Positions 45,829-56,486 of a stretch of 64,000 nucleotides of DNA are shown piece after piece. The stretch's first letter is position 1; the number at the start of each line of letters is the position of its first letter. The notes under the pieces were generated by a model. The model was not told the origin of the DNA. It saw only the letters and a list, made by a program, of their open reading frames with translations, and searched no databases. The stretch comes from Mytilus californianus. Taxonomy: Eukaryota; Mollusca; Bivalvia; Mytilida; Mytilidae. The stretch lies in contig NW_026262734.1 in the NCBI RefSeq assembly GCF_021869535.1, positions 89,471,285 through 89,535,284 of the forward strand, written 5' to 3'. The position numbers were made by a program, and so were the translations under genes.

Positions 45829-47145
45829 ATTGCACTTATATGTATCAAGGATCTTCAACAAAAGAGACAAACACCTCGCAGAAAACTATAGACCTGTATC
45901 TTTAACATCGATCTGCCACCAACAAATTTCTAGAACACATCATATGCAGGCATATCCTAACACACATGGAGAAAAACAAAATTCTAAACAACTTAAATCA
46001 TGGATTCAGGTCGGGATACTCATGCGAAACACAACTCATTACTACCATCTTCGACTTCCTACAAGAGCATGTCAAGGGACATAAAATCGACGTAGCCATA
46101 TTGGAAAAAATGAAAACAAAACACGTCATAAATTTCATGCGTCCGAAGCGCTTTTCTGGATTAGCCTTCATCAGGAACGCTCAAAGCCGAATATTTGAAA
46201 GCCAAGGATGTATATGTATAAGAACCTAAACAGTTGAAGAGCTATATAACCAAAAAGGACCTAAAAATATAGCCAAATCCATCTAAGGTCAACTTTGCCT
46301 GAGGGAGTTGTAACCTTAGTTTCTAACAAATGGGGATGCGATTCAACGCCAAAATAATGCTATGTCCTATCCATCAATACTAAAACAGACACACGCTCAA
46401 TAAACACACCCTACAAGAGGTACGAGTGAACATATACTTGGGACTCCAAATATCAAATGATCTGAAATGGAGTATCCACATTAACAACATCAACAAGAAA
46501 GCTAACGCCACCTTGGGTTTTCTTAGGAGGAACTTAAGAAACGTCCAAAAGCGTGTAGAAAAGCAGTATACATGTTCGTAGTAAGATCTACAATGGAGTA
46601 TGGCGCAACCATCTGGAACCCATACATGAAAGGGGATATAGACAAATTGCAATATACAAAACAGAGGCATACGACTCATCAAGAAAAACTACAGGAGTCG
46701 AGAAACAGGGTCCATAACCAACATGGGACGTCAGCTAGACATTGAGACGCTAGAGGAAAGAAGAAACAGCCTCCGTCTGATCCTGATTTACAATGTCGTT
46801 GAGGGTCTGGTGCCTACTTTGCCAGCCGACAATTTTGTCACACCAGCAAAACCGAAAGAACAATCAAAGCCAAAATATTTACAAACTGTCAATATAATTG
46901 AACGTCACATAATAAACAATACCAGCAGACTTAAAGTGCCAAACAGCAATAAGCTACAATATAAACATTCATTTTTTGTGGAAACAATCATGAACTGGAA
47001 CCAACTGCCATATAAAGTTATGCGTGCAGATTCTGTATAGGCATTCAAGACCGCACTACAGGAACACCACCAATAACAACGGCGCACTTCTCCGCCGTGT
47101 ATAAAAGCCTAAATAGGATTTTACACGTACCTATACTGATACAGA
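45829..47145 (+). pseudogene. Non-LTR retrotransposon, plus strand, nested
   Basis: The plus strand encodes reverse transcriptase pieces in shifting frames: SRIFNKRDKHLAENYRPVSL (45,850-45,905), FLEHIICRHILTHMEKNKIL and LNHGFRSGYSCETQLITTIF (45,925-46,050). After a repeat insertion there follow YLGLQISNDLKWSIHINNIN and ATLGFLRRNLRNVQKRV (46,435-46,560), VRSTMEYGATIWNPYMKGD (46,580-46,640), and the C-terminal ETLEERRNSLRLILIYNVVE and KHSFFVETIMNWNQLPYKV segment ending in TAG at 47,040. The middle of the reverse transcriptase, including its catalytic motif, is missing. A short (ATACAG)n-like tail at 47,140 closes the element. The pieces resemble CR1/Jockey-type elements. It sits inside the minus-strand element between its SWKLH and IYKKAC codons. 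Confidence 0.85.
46100..46325 (+). repeat. Repeat R4 inside the plus-strand retrotransposon
   Basis: ATTTCATGCGTCCGAAGCGC, GAACGCTCAAAGCCGAATATTTG, AACAGTTGAAGAGCTATATAACC and GCCTGAGGGAGTTGTAACCTTAG are R4 blocks. They replace the central reverse transcriptase region of the host element. Confidence 0.8.
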
Positions 47146-47374
47146 TACAGATGCAATTTCCAACTAGCATTACTCTCAAAGTTGAGACAGACACAAAGAC
47201 GTTTAACTTCTTTTATTTGATCCACACCAATACCAAAATATAAACAAGGAGGATTTATGTCTCTTCGAGAAAATAAAAGGGTGTCTCTTTTGGAGGGATT
47301 AAATGTAACAGTCTAATTTTCAGCCCATGTTTTATCCTCCCAAGATCATCAGTCAATGACCTAGAAATAGTATC

Positions 47375-47395
47375 ATCATCATCATCATCAATATT
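47375..47395. repeat. (ATC)n microsatellite in retrotransposon
   Basis: Six ATC units lie right after the ADD motif region; on the minus strand they encode a run of aspartates. Confidence 0.9.
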
Positions 47396-47484
47396 GGCAT
47401 ATAAAGATGTGTCATCTGCGAATAATCTAATATGATTACTCATATTTTCCACAATGCCGTTTATATAAGTGAAAAAAAGGAAGG

Positions 47485-47660
47485 GACTTGGATTTTAATG
47501 ATGACGATCCGTGTCAGTGCCAATAATGTTTCATGATGGTACAAAAAATCTCTTTGACCTTTGATGAAATTTTGAACATGTTTGAAAAATCGGATATTTT
47601 GTTAATTCGAATGTTCCAATTTTCCGCAAATTTACAGTTTTGTATCATTCTAAAACAAAG
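47485..47660. repeat. Right target-site duplication and unit D, right part
   Basis: The segment opens with GACTTGGATTTTA and continues GATGACGATCCG, CTTTGACCTTTGATGAAATTTTGAA, GAATGTTCCAATTTTCCGCAAATTTACAG. This matches 43,460-43,610 in unit C. Confidence 0.8.
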
Positions 47661-48756
47661 TTTTCACATAAAAAAAATATAACGTTAATTGTATAGACAT
47701 GATAGATAAGTAACAATTCAAATAATCGATTGTTGTTTTAATTCGAGAATTACTGATGAATCATATGTCAACAAGTGTCTGGCATGCCAATTTATACACG
47801 TCGAAACACACTACAGACGTTCAAATCATTTACATATTTATACCATTTACCCCGAAAATAAATATCCAGTTATTTTCTTCCTTGGTTTTGAAACTGCTTG
47901 TGAATTGCAGAATTATGGTAATGGTACAGATTTACAATGACATTTTGAAATCAATTTTTGAAATGTTCACTCAAAAGTTCTCATACAGATATACTACACA
48001 TCAACACATTTGTATCCAAAATGATTGTATTGCTTACTTACATAAGGGAATAAAAAAGTGAAAATTTAATAGTATAAAAGATATGATTTGCCCCAAAAGT
48101 CGAGCGCAAGGAATCTCCTCATTGTGTGTTCTTCTATCGTCTTTTTATTTGTTTTCTTGAATTTTGTGCCGGGGTAGTTTTATTAAATGAGAAGAAATTT
48201 TTTACAAGTTATCTTTATACGGGACCATTTCTAGCTTGACCTCTTTAGAATATCTTAGTTTGATCTCTAATTGTTTGGAACTTCGTTTCGTTTTAAAAAA
48301 AAATCAAATTCTGTAGCGCAGTATTGAAAAAATATGTTTTCAGACTTAATATACTAATTTACGCGCCCTTTTCATTTGATCGAGATTTCATTAACCGAGC
48401 TTGTTCAACAACTTTATATCATTTGCAATGTCACATTGGTTCTAGAATGATTTTAAATTCTTGGAATATATAGTTTTATACACATGGAGATGTAGAATTC
48501 GATTTGTGGAATTTAGTTTTTTTTCGGTGATTAGTTGTATTGTAAATAAGCATCTTCCGATTAAAACAGTTTGGTGTATATCTCCTGCTTTCCTCCCTTG
48601 TTTTTTCTTTTATATAGAATCAGAATTTTTTCTTTTCTCGCACGAGCGTATCGCGAGTGAGGAAATTACATTTTTCCGTTTTTTCTTTTTAAATTACAAG
48701 GTGTATAACGACATCCACTACCATTCATGGTCTCACAATAATGTTATTCACACAAG
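47661..48756. other. Intergenic, nothing recognised
   Basis: Two plus-strand open frames (47,756-48,061 and 48,461-48,874) are present. The second ends inside an R2 copy and neither shows a domain, a splice context or a biased composition that would support a gene. Confidence 0.45.
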
Positions 48757-48998
48757 TAAGGAACCTCTAGCCTTTGTATGTTTTTTAATTTATGGTTCAT
48801 TTATATGTTTCGGAGTTAAGTGTGACATCCATTTTCGCATAACTAGTATACATTATTGTTTAGGGGTCAGCTGAAGCCCGCTTCCGGGTGCCGGATTTTC
48901 TCGCTGTATTGAAGACCCATTGGTGGCCTTGTGATGTTTTCCGCTCTTTTGTCGTGTTGTTGTCTCTTTGACGCATTCCCCGTTTCCATTCTCATTTT
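48757..48998 (-). repeat. Mussel repeat R2, reverse copy
   Basis: GGAACCTCTAGCCTTTGTATG, TCATTTATATGTTTCGGAG, AGCTGAAGCCCGCTTCCGGGTGCCGG, ATTTTCTCGCTGTATTGAAGACCC and GTTGTCTCTTTGACGCATTCCCC are the reverse complement of blocks in 49,938-50,200. Confidence 0.85.
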
Positions 48999-49937
48999 TA
49001 AATGTATATTAACCGACAAGATATGGTATAATAAAATGCAATGTTAATTGAAACATAGAAGAAGTTTTCTTTTTGTTATTATAAAATCTATTTGTTCCTA
49101 GTATAATTAAATGCCTAGAGGAATATTCATTATTTCAACATGAAAGAAGAAAAGATTTTATGATGAGAAAATTGCTAACAGTTGTATCGAATGAATCTAT
49201 AAAATCTATGCAATTATTTCTTGACAAAATTAGATTTTGAAATAATTTGTTTCACCATAAACATTTTCCATGCTTTTGAAAGCCATTAGCGGATGAGATA
49301 ATAATAGTAAAATTCATGTATGCTTACGACTCATCCCAATAACGACATCCGACTACCTTTCTTAATTATATCGTAATTTAGAAGTCTGCTTAGATTTAAT
49401 ATACTGAACTCAGAACTGCACATAAGGGTTTTTTTTTTTTTTTTTTGTATTACAGGAGCAGGAAATTGGCAGTTTTAGTCCAAACTTTAAAAGTTATTAA
49501 CGTTTGAAATGAGTTCCATTGTCTTGTCTGGTGTTTGATGAATATCCTGCCTTTCAAAGGCACACCTCTGATTTCAGAGTAGTAGGTGTATCTAACACCC
49601 GATAAATTTTAATTGCACGTTAATATCTCTTAAAAAATATGTGAATTTTTATTACACCTTTCGTTTTATAGCAGTATTTAATTATCAATGTTTTGAGAAA
49701 AAAAATAAAAAAGAAATTATAACTTTCAACATTTTGTCCGCGCGGTTTCACGTGCAAAGTATTTTATTCTGAGAAGTGTATATTGGGTGAAAAAAGAGAA
49801 CATACAGTTTGGTTTATCTCAGAGATTTTAATGAAATTAACTCAAATATGAAGTTTTATAAATATTTCATGAAGATGGAAAAAATCCTGGGTCATAACTA
49901 TGATGACTCAGCATAAATTCACAGTTTACAGTATGCA

Positions 49938-50360
49938 TAAAATTGCGAATGGAAATGGGGAATATGTCAAAGAGACAACAACCCAACCAAAGAGCAGACA
50001 ACAGCCGAAGGCCGCCAATTGGTCTTCAACGCAGCGAGAAAATTCCGCATTCGGAGGTGGTCCTCAGCTGGCCCCTAAATAAAATTGTGTACTAGTTCAG
50101 TGAAAATGGACGTCACACTAAACTCCAAAACATATAAGTGAACTAAAATTAAAAAAAACATACAAGACTAACAAAGGCCAGAGGCTCCTGACTTGGGACA
50201 GGCGCAAAAATGCGGCGGGATTAAACATGTTTTGTGAGATCTCAACCCTCCCGCTATACCTCTAGCCAATATAGAATAAAGAAACACATAGCAATACGCA
50301 CCGTAAAACTCAGTTCAAAAGAAGTCCGAGTCAGATGTCAGAATAGGTAAAAAAAGAAAA
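49938..50360 (+). repeat. Mussel repeat R2, longest copy
   Basis: It starts AAAATTGCGAATGGAAATGGGG, passes GGTCTTCAACGCAGCGAGAAAATTCCG, GTACTAGTTCAGTGAAAATGGACGTC, GGCCAGAGGCTCCTGACTTGGGACAGGCGC and AACCCTCCCGCTATACC, and reaches AGTCCGAGTCAGATGTCAG. It is colinear with 54,833-55,150. The small open frame at 49,900-50,082 is a by-product. Confidence 0.85.
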
Positions 50361-52040
50361 TAAGCAAAATGACGATGATACATAAATGAACAAAGGACTA
50401 CTAGCAGTTACTGACATGCCAGCTCTAGACCTCAATTAAACTGATTGAAAGATTATGTCTTCATCATATGAAAATCAAGTACAATCCCTCCCGTAAGGGG
50501 TTTAGTATCATACCATCACAAAATATATGAGAAGAACATAACCCGTATCATGCCAATAACTGATTTTAGAATAAATGTGTTTATTTCCGATGCAAAGACA
50601 CTATGAGTGAATCAATAGTAATACCAAAAGATACCAATCTGATGAATCCTGTCGATAACCCAAAAGTAAGCCGTTTATCTTCAGTTTACTTAAAGCCCTG
50701 AATGCAAAAATAAATTCATAATATATGCATATTTGTAATTTATATTGTTTAAAAGTGCTTATATTTACTCTTCGCAGTCATTGAAACTCATAGATCCTTC
50801 CTGAATATTATTGGTGGGTTGTTTTTGTCCTGTCGATAACCCAAAAGTAGGCCGTAGCACCTAAATGTGCTTTTATGTGACCGCGGCATAAAATAATACA
50901 AGCTAGAAATACAAAAATATCTCAACAAAACTTACAATAGTATGTTCTATCCTAAATATGTACTAAATATTCCATATTGCTAGAATCAGCAGAATAATTT
51001 AGGAAATTTGAGGCCCCATGGCCAAAAAACAGAGAAAAATGCCTACCCCCTGGGTCATAAAACAAATAATTTAACTTGTAAATGCTATGATTTTATTATT
51101 TTAAAGGTCTTTTGTATAGAAAACAATAACTGTGCTTGGAAGTTATGCAAAAATCTGATGTTAGTAGTCATTTCTATAAAACGTTTAGTGAATTCATACA
51201 TCAGACTGGTATCTTCATACATACAACGTTTGCAAATATGGCTTTGTTTGAACACTTCTAGTTCATATATTAGCTAAATTGTGTTAAATATATGTTTACA
51301 GATGATACTGGTGTGACAAGATTTCTAAACTGACCACTTGAGGCAGAAGTTGTGAACTTTCATTGACAAATAGGCATACAGTAAGATGTGGACTGGAGAC
51401 AGAGGCAGGATTGGATACTTTATATAATCTTGAATGTTGGAATGATTAACTGCTAAACATTACATTTATAGTATTCTGAAATGCTTTCAATTTGTTATCA
51501 GAATAGTTTAAAACAGGATATAGACATGTCAGAAAACATGCACATAGGGTAAGCTGGCAATAATTAAAGTCTTGTTTTCAAATTCTTTAAAAACAATAAA
51601 CAGGGGTGGGGGTATAAAATGTACTGTAAAAGAACACTTAGAGTATATGAAGTGATTTCTTTAAGGCTATAATTCTGATAAATAAGTATTGTTGTGAGAA
51701 AGAGTGTTTCTAGAGAGTTTTCTAATTGAACAAATGTTAGTATAAGCTATTTCCATCCTTCAGTTACGATTTGGATTGATTTTTTCCCATAATTCGCCTA
51801 TTGAATCTATCAAAGCTATGAACTATTGAACAATGAAAGGTAAAAGTAATTCGACTTCTCAACACGTCAAATCATAGGTCTTGCGTCTATCCAATATCAC
51901 AAAAGTATAATTTTAAAGATCTGATTTTATCTTTGTTCTTATTTCAAATACTTACCTGCTTACATTGTATTTATATTTATATATATATATATTTAACTGT
52001 TTAACATTTTGACCTCTGGCTGGGGCCTTTGACCATATCG
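50361..52040. other. Intergenic, nothing recognised
   Basis: A 26-bp word (CCTGTCGATAACCCAAAAGTARGCCGT) is present twice, near 50,648 and 50,829. The rest is AT-rich and unassigned; the 89-residue frame at 51,008 has no support. Confidence 0.45.
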
Positions 52041-52041
52041 A

Positions 52042-52083
52042 TATTTTTCTCATTGGCAATCATACCACATTTCCTTATTTTAT
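52042..52083 (+). repeat. R1 3' end fragment
   Basis: TTTTTCTCATTGGCAATCATACCACATTTCC is the conserved end of R1, with nothing of the body upstream. Confidence 0.6.
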
Positions 52084-52654
52084 ATAGTAAAAAAAAACAA
52101 CAAACCCAACCTCTCGATTATAACTAATCGCCATGCAAAATATGTAGGATTTTGGAAAGTGCCTGTTCTGAATCGATTTATCGCTTTCTTTGAAACCAGA
52201 ATAGGGACCCGGTTCTCTATGACAAATATGTCAAAATCAATTTTGATGAAAAAAAATCCTCTAAGAAATCGCTTCTTCGATTTAAAACACGACATCGTCG
52301 ACAGAAACTTATCTGAAAGGGGCTCACTCGTTAATGATATAATCAACCTAAGGTGGTTCAACCATTAAAGAGTGCGCCATTCCAAGCCTCAGTCTGAAAT
52401 CCTTTTTAAAAAAAACTGGCATTAATGGTTATAAGGAGAAAACGATACCAATATCTGTCATTAAAACTCATCAATAGCAACATACTTGGTCCGTTAAGAA
52501 CAAAACTTTACGACAAGAGATGATTTCAGCTTCCAATTGTGAACTTTTCTTTTCTATGTAGCAACATTTCAGCAGCACCTGCACATAGAGTATACATGTA
52601 TACCTCCCAGTTGATAAGATATTCCAGAGCTTGCATTTCCTAACACCATTTCAT

Positions 52655-53150
52655 TGATAAATGCATGGTTGCTGCTTACAAGGAAGCTTATGAACCAAGA
52701 GTTCCAAGTGGTGAAGTTGAAATCATCCCTTCGAAAAATGTTCGGTCCACATTACAGTTAAGTAGGTTGACCGTAATGGAATATCTGTTTCACAGATTGC
52801 TAATGACGACGGATATGTTCCAACTGTTGATATTACCACAATCCCGTCCTCTTTTGCTCGAATGTGGCCTACCGAATAAGACATATCACTGGGTTTTGAA
52901 TGTACTTACATGAGCAACACGACGGTGCCACACGTGGAGCAGAATTTGCTTACTCTTCCGGAGCACCTGAGATCACCCCAGGTTTTTGGTGGGGTCTGTG
53001 TTGCTCAGTCTTTTGTTTCTTTGTTGTGTTTTGTATACTGTTGTAAGTTTGCCTTTTCGTAGTTTTTCGTTTTTTGCCATGGTATTGTCAGTTTGTTTTC
53101 AACTGATGAGTTTGAATATCCCTTTGATATCTTTCGCCTCAGTTTTAGAG
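52655..53150 (+). mobile_element. Repeat R3 with retroelement coding remnant, longest copy
   Basis: A plus-strand frame encodes EPRVPSGEVEIIPSK (52,693-52,737). A frameshift leads to the LTVMEYLFHR region, whose alternative frame gives DRNGISVSQI (52,770-52,800). The non-coding 3' part follows: TGAGCAACACGACGGTGCCAC, GTGGAGCAGAATTTGCTTAC, TTCCGGAGCACCTGAGATCACCCC and TTTGGTGGGGTCTGTGTTGC. The coding part matches in style the remnant at 29,705. I infer a Penelope-like or related retroelement 3' end; the family is not proven by the sequence. Confidence 0.55.
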
Positions 53151-53387
53151 TATAATGTGGTTGTTTTTATGTTAAATATATCCATTGTTGTGTTATTTGG
53201 AATCTAATGGTCTAAATGTCCAAATCAGTTGCTTAAAAATATCTTTAAAAGGAGATGTGGGGTAAACAATCAATCGACAAAAAAATCAAAACTTTAAAGA
53301 GATAGTAAAAAAGCAAGTCTCTATTTCAATGTTGTCGTTCTACTCATCTTTTTACCTTATCTAATTTTTTCACCTTTTTCAAATGTC

Positions 53388-53705
53388 ATGTGTCCGAAGT
53401 GCTTTTCTGCATTTACCTTCATCAAGGACGTTTAAAGTCGAATATTTGAAAGCCGAGAATGCATAAGAACCGAAACATTTTCTACATAAGGAAATGCCTG
53501 TACCAAATCAGATATATGACAGTCGTTTTCCATTCGTTTGATGTGTTTGATTTCAATTTTGCCATTTAATAAGGGACTTTCCGTTTTGTATTTTCTGTTT
53601 TTTTTTACATTTTGCAGAGCTATATGACCAGAATCTAAAAAAATAACCAAATTCATATAAGGTCAGCTTTGCCTGAGGAAGTTGAAACCTTAATTTCTGT
53701 TTAAT
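53388..53705 (+). repeat. Repeat R4 split by an R5 fragment
   Basis: TGTCATGTGTCCGAAGTGCTTTTCTGC, then AGTCGAATATTTGAAAGCCGAG and ATAAGAACCGAAACA, are R4. At 53,478-53,610 the sequence switches to R5 (ATGCCTGTACCAAATCAGATATATGACAG, TCGTTTTCCATTCGTTTGATG, GCCATTTAATAAGGGACTTTCCG). R4 resumes with GAGCTATATGACCAGAATC and GCCTGAGGAAGTTGAAACCTTA. Confidence 0.7.
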
Positions 53706-53761
53706 TTCAAAGTGTATAAACGGATAATTTTAGAAAGGTTTGTTATAAATCATTACAGTAC

Positions 53762-53985
53762 CGAAATACTACTGAACTGATGATACCCTCGGAGACTGAT
53801 AGTCTACCAGCAGAGGTATCGACCCAGTGCTGTAAAGAATGAAAACAACACGTTATAACTTTCATTCGTCCGAAGCGCTATTCTGGATTTGCCTTCAACG
53901 AGAACGTTCAAAGCCGAATATTTGAAACCCGAGTATTATAAGAACCGAAACAGTTGCAGAGCTATATGACAAAAACGTATATGAA
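53762..53985 (+). repeat. Repeat R4, second adjacent copy
   Basis: It begins CTACTGAACTGATGATACCCTCGG and CCAGCAGAGGTATCGACCCAGTG and continues CATTCGTCCGAAGCGCTATTCTGG, AACGTTCAAAGCCGAATATTTG and ACCGAAACAGTTGCAGAGC. The opening words also occur in units A (34,558) and B (37,483). Confidence 0.75.
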
Positions 53986-54832
53986 AAATAATATGATACT
54001 AGTTGATTAAAAAGTAAATTTCATCACTTTTTTTTTTATCTTCAACTCCAAGTCATTGAAGAAAGAATTACATACTCGAGTGTTTATAATCAGTTCTTTT
54101 AATTTAATTGGGTTAAAATATGTGTTTCTTCAAAATGTGTGTGCACGCCCGGGCGTTTTAACGTGAACGTAGCTACGCGCATGGTCACCTTGTGAAGTGT
54201 ATCACTATGTGTATACAAGACCTGTTTTTGTGATGTTGTTATGATCCGCTTTATAAGTGAATACTTTTCCCTATAACATTACCTATAATTAAATACTGTA
54301 CAAGAACAGACTTGATATTATTTTTTTTGTAAAACAAAATCATTATGGTGTTTTATGATAACTTGAATTGTAAATAAGTTTCTACAAAATGTATTTTAAA
54401 ACGATTTCCATACATCTGAACTGACATTTAAGTACTATGCAGTCCAACACAATATATCAAGAATATCGGAATATATTTGAAAATAAGTTGTGCGAAAGAA
54501 AACACTTAATATACAGATCTAGAATGGTCGTCCAGCATACAAAATTCGGGATTAATTATTCTTCTGTGGAAATCAAATAAACTATGGTAATCAGGCAGAT
54601 CCTGACATCTATTCCACTGGTAGATTACTAGTACTTAAACAAATCAGAGTTTGCTGTTTGATAGTCTGAACACAGACAAAGATGTCGTAAGTAAATCAGA
54701 ATCAACAATTCAATAAAGATAATAAGAAAATATATACCGGTTGTGTTTGTATGTAAATTGGAACAAATTGACATAGAAGTAAAGGCGGGAGTTTCCAGTG
54801 GTTTATTTGTATATTTCCAAATGAAGATATTA

Positions 54833-55150
54833 ATAAAATTGAAAATGGAAATGGGGAATTTGTCAAAGAGACAACAACCCGACCAAAGATCAGAAAACAG
54901 CCCAAGGCCACCAATGGGTCTTCAACACAGCGAGAAAATCCGGCACCCGGAGACGGGCTTCAGGTGGCCCCTAAACAAAAATGTGTACTAGCTCAGTAAA
55001 AATGGACGTCACACTAAACTCCGAAACATATAAATGAACTAAAATTTTAAAAAACATACAAGACTAACAAAGGCCAGAGGCTCCTGACTTGGTACAGGCG
55101 CAAAAATGCGACAGGGTTAAACATGTTTTGTTAGATACCAAACCCTCCCC
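54833..55150 (+). repeat. Mussel repeat R2
   Basis: AAAATTGAAAATGGAAATGGGG, TTTGTCAAAGAGACAACAACCC, GAAAATCCGGCACCCGGAGACGGG and GCCAGAGGCTCCTGACTTGGTACAGGCGC are colinear with 49,938-50,250. Open frames over it are by-products. Confidence 0.85.
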
Positions 55151-55249
55151 CTATGTTTATATCGACATCTTGGTGTTGAAAGCATACTGTTAAATAGGTT
55201 ATATGATTCAATAATGCTTGCTTCCTATATTAAAAATAATACATGTATT

Positions 55250-55350
55250 TCCTGGATGGGTTTTACAGAATAGAGAAAAATGGGGAAATAGAGAAAGTAT
55301 ACAGAGAAAAAAAAGGAAGAATAAAAAAATTAAAGATTTCCCATCCAGAC
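55250..55350. mobile_element. R6 inverted-repeat element, short copy
   Basis: CCTGGATGGGTTTTACAGAATAGAG and TTCCCATCCAGACCC are inverted, around an A-rich core with AGAGAAA and GAATA words. It is related to 12,718 and 17,454. Confidence 0.55.
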
Positions 55351-55608
55351 CCTCCTATGATACGTGTTATGCAATCTTAAACATTAAAAATGTAAACATA
55401 AAAATGTATATGGCGAATGATATAGTGGGTTTATATTAAGAAGTCACAAGCCCAACGACATAAAACCATTAGGCATCTACACGATGATATTTGTATTCAT
55501 ACGACATTCATTGATAAAAACCTAGCTGTACAATATGCGTAGCTCTTTGTCGCTTGGTAATGTTTTGAGTAACTGAATAACTGATTAACTGTTTTTTAGT
55601 CGTATATA

Positions 55609-56020
55609 CACAGGGAAATTTCACTCACATGAATTTCACGTGAATCTCATGTGAAATTCACGTTAATTTTACCTCAAACGAGCTAATACGTGAAACTCAC
55701 GTGAAATCAGTTCATGTGAGTTTCACGTGAATCTCATGTGAAGATCACATGAATTTCATGTGAATCACATGAATTTTTTTCACTTGAAATTCACGTGAAT
55801 TTTAAAAACAAAGTTATTCAAATAACATCTAAATTTTCAAATTTGATTTAAATCATGAAAAATACCAATTTTATTTTTGTAAAATTCATGTGAAATTCAA
55901 ATGAAAGTGTTCATGCGAGTTTCATGTATAAGCTCGTTTGAGGTGAATTTCACATGAAATTTTTCACGTGAATTTCATGTGAGATTCACGTGAAATTCAC
56001 GTGAGCAAAAATTGCCTGTG
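55609..56020. mobile_element. Foldback element built of CACGTG palindromes
   Basis: The 412-bp element has inverted ends CACAGGGAAATTTCACTCAC and GTGAGCAAAAATTGCCTGTG, flanked by TA on both sides. The arms are long inverted repeats: the left arm through CTCAAACGAGCT at about 55,674 pairs with AGCTCGTTTGAG at 55,931. They are packed with the 10-bp palindrome TTCACGTGAA and variants TTCATGTGAA and CTCACATGAA. A central 120-bp AT-rich stretch is unpaired. There is no coding capacity. The TA flanks suggest Tc1/mariner-type mobilisation. Confidence 0.9.
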
Positions 56021-56177
56021 TAATAGTTGAAAAATGTATGATTTTACAGGAAAATTTCTATTTAATCTTTTATAGGGAATGAATAGTGAGACTGTTGTAA
56101 AAATGTAGGAAAGTCTGAAAAGAAGAATTAAAAAATCCACCAGAGTAATAAATGCGAGGAACAAACATCCTTTCATA

Positions 56178-56484
56178 CACAGCTACAATAGTACAAGTAA
56201 TCTTGATGTACAGTTCTCAAGATGCATATCGAATGTACATCTGTAAAGCTGTATATAAACTGGTCAGCTGTAAAGCTGTATATCAACTGTACAGTTTAGA
56301 TACAGTTTTACAGATGTACAGTTTATATACAGCTTAAGAGCTGTACAGTTGATGTACAGTTTTACAGATGTACAGTTTATATACGGCTTTACAGCTGTAC
56401 AGTTAATATACAGCTTTACGGATGTACATTCGATATGCATCTTGAGAACTGTACATCAAGATTACTTGTACTAAAGTAGCTGTG
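56178..56484. mobile_element. Foldback element built of CTGTACAG palindromes
   Basis: The 307-bp element has inverted ends CACAGCTACAATAGTACAAG and CTTGTACTAAAGTAGCTGTG, flanked by TA on both sides. Arms of over 100 bp pair (ATCTTGATGTACAGTTCTCA with TGAGAACTGTACATCAAGAT; GATGCATATCGAATGTACATC with its complement). Short palindromic words ACAGCTGTA, CTGTACAG and TGTACA fill the arms. The open frame at 56,152-56,337 is a by-product. Confidence 0.9.
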
Positions 56485-56486
56485 TA

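Larger units (their letters stand above)
44181..47484 (-). pseudogene. Non-LTR retrotransposon, 5'-truncated, minus strand
   Basis: The minus strand encodes the C-terminal half of a non-LTR (LINE) polyprotein in broken frames. It has the reverse transcriptase segment with SPFLFFTYINGIVENM and IRLFADDTSLY (the catalytic ADD motif, 47,390-47,482), then VDQIKEVKRL and NASWKLHL (47,165-47,255). After the nested insertion it continues as KKACSRLHLLSQVNYNLDRN and IRPILEYANIIWDNYT (45,700-45,830), DPKDFTIPRCRT, and a terminal CPKCLYRCEDNQHYLFDCPS, LLLFGDQSVSNEDN and stop near 44,902. A-rich 3' sequence abuts the left target-site duplication. Several in-frame stops and frameshifts show it is dead. 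The start of homology exactly at the right duplication shows 5' truncation at insertion. Superfamily resemblance is to CR1/Jockey-type elements, by memory. Confidence 0.85.

Noticed and set aside
48461-48874. 137-residue plus-strand open frame
   Set aside because: The last third lies in a reverse R2 repeat and the first part is phenylalanine-rich from T-rich DNA; no conserved motif is seen.
52080-52368. Overlapping open frames of 93 (minus) and 69 (plus) residues with protein-like composition
   Set aside because: Both strands are open over the same 280 bp and neither matches a family I know; it follows an R1 end and is more likely part of a repeat.
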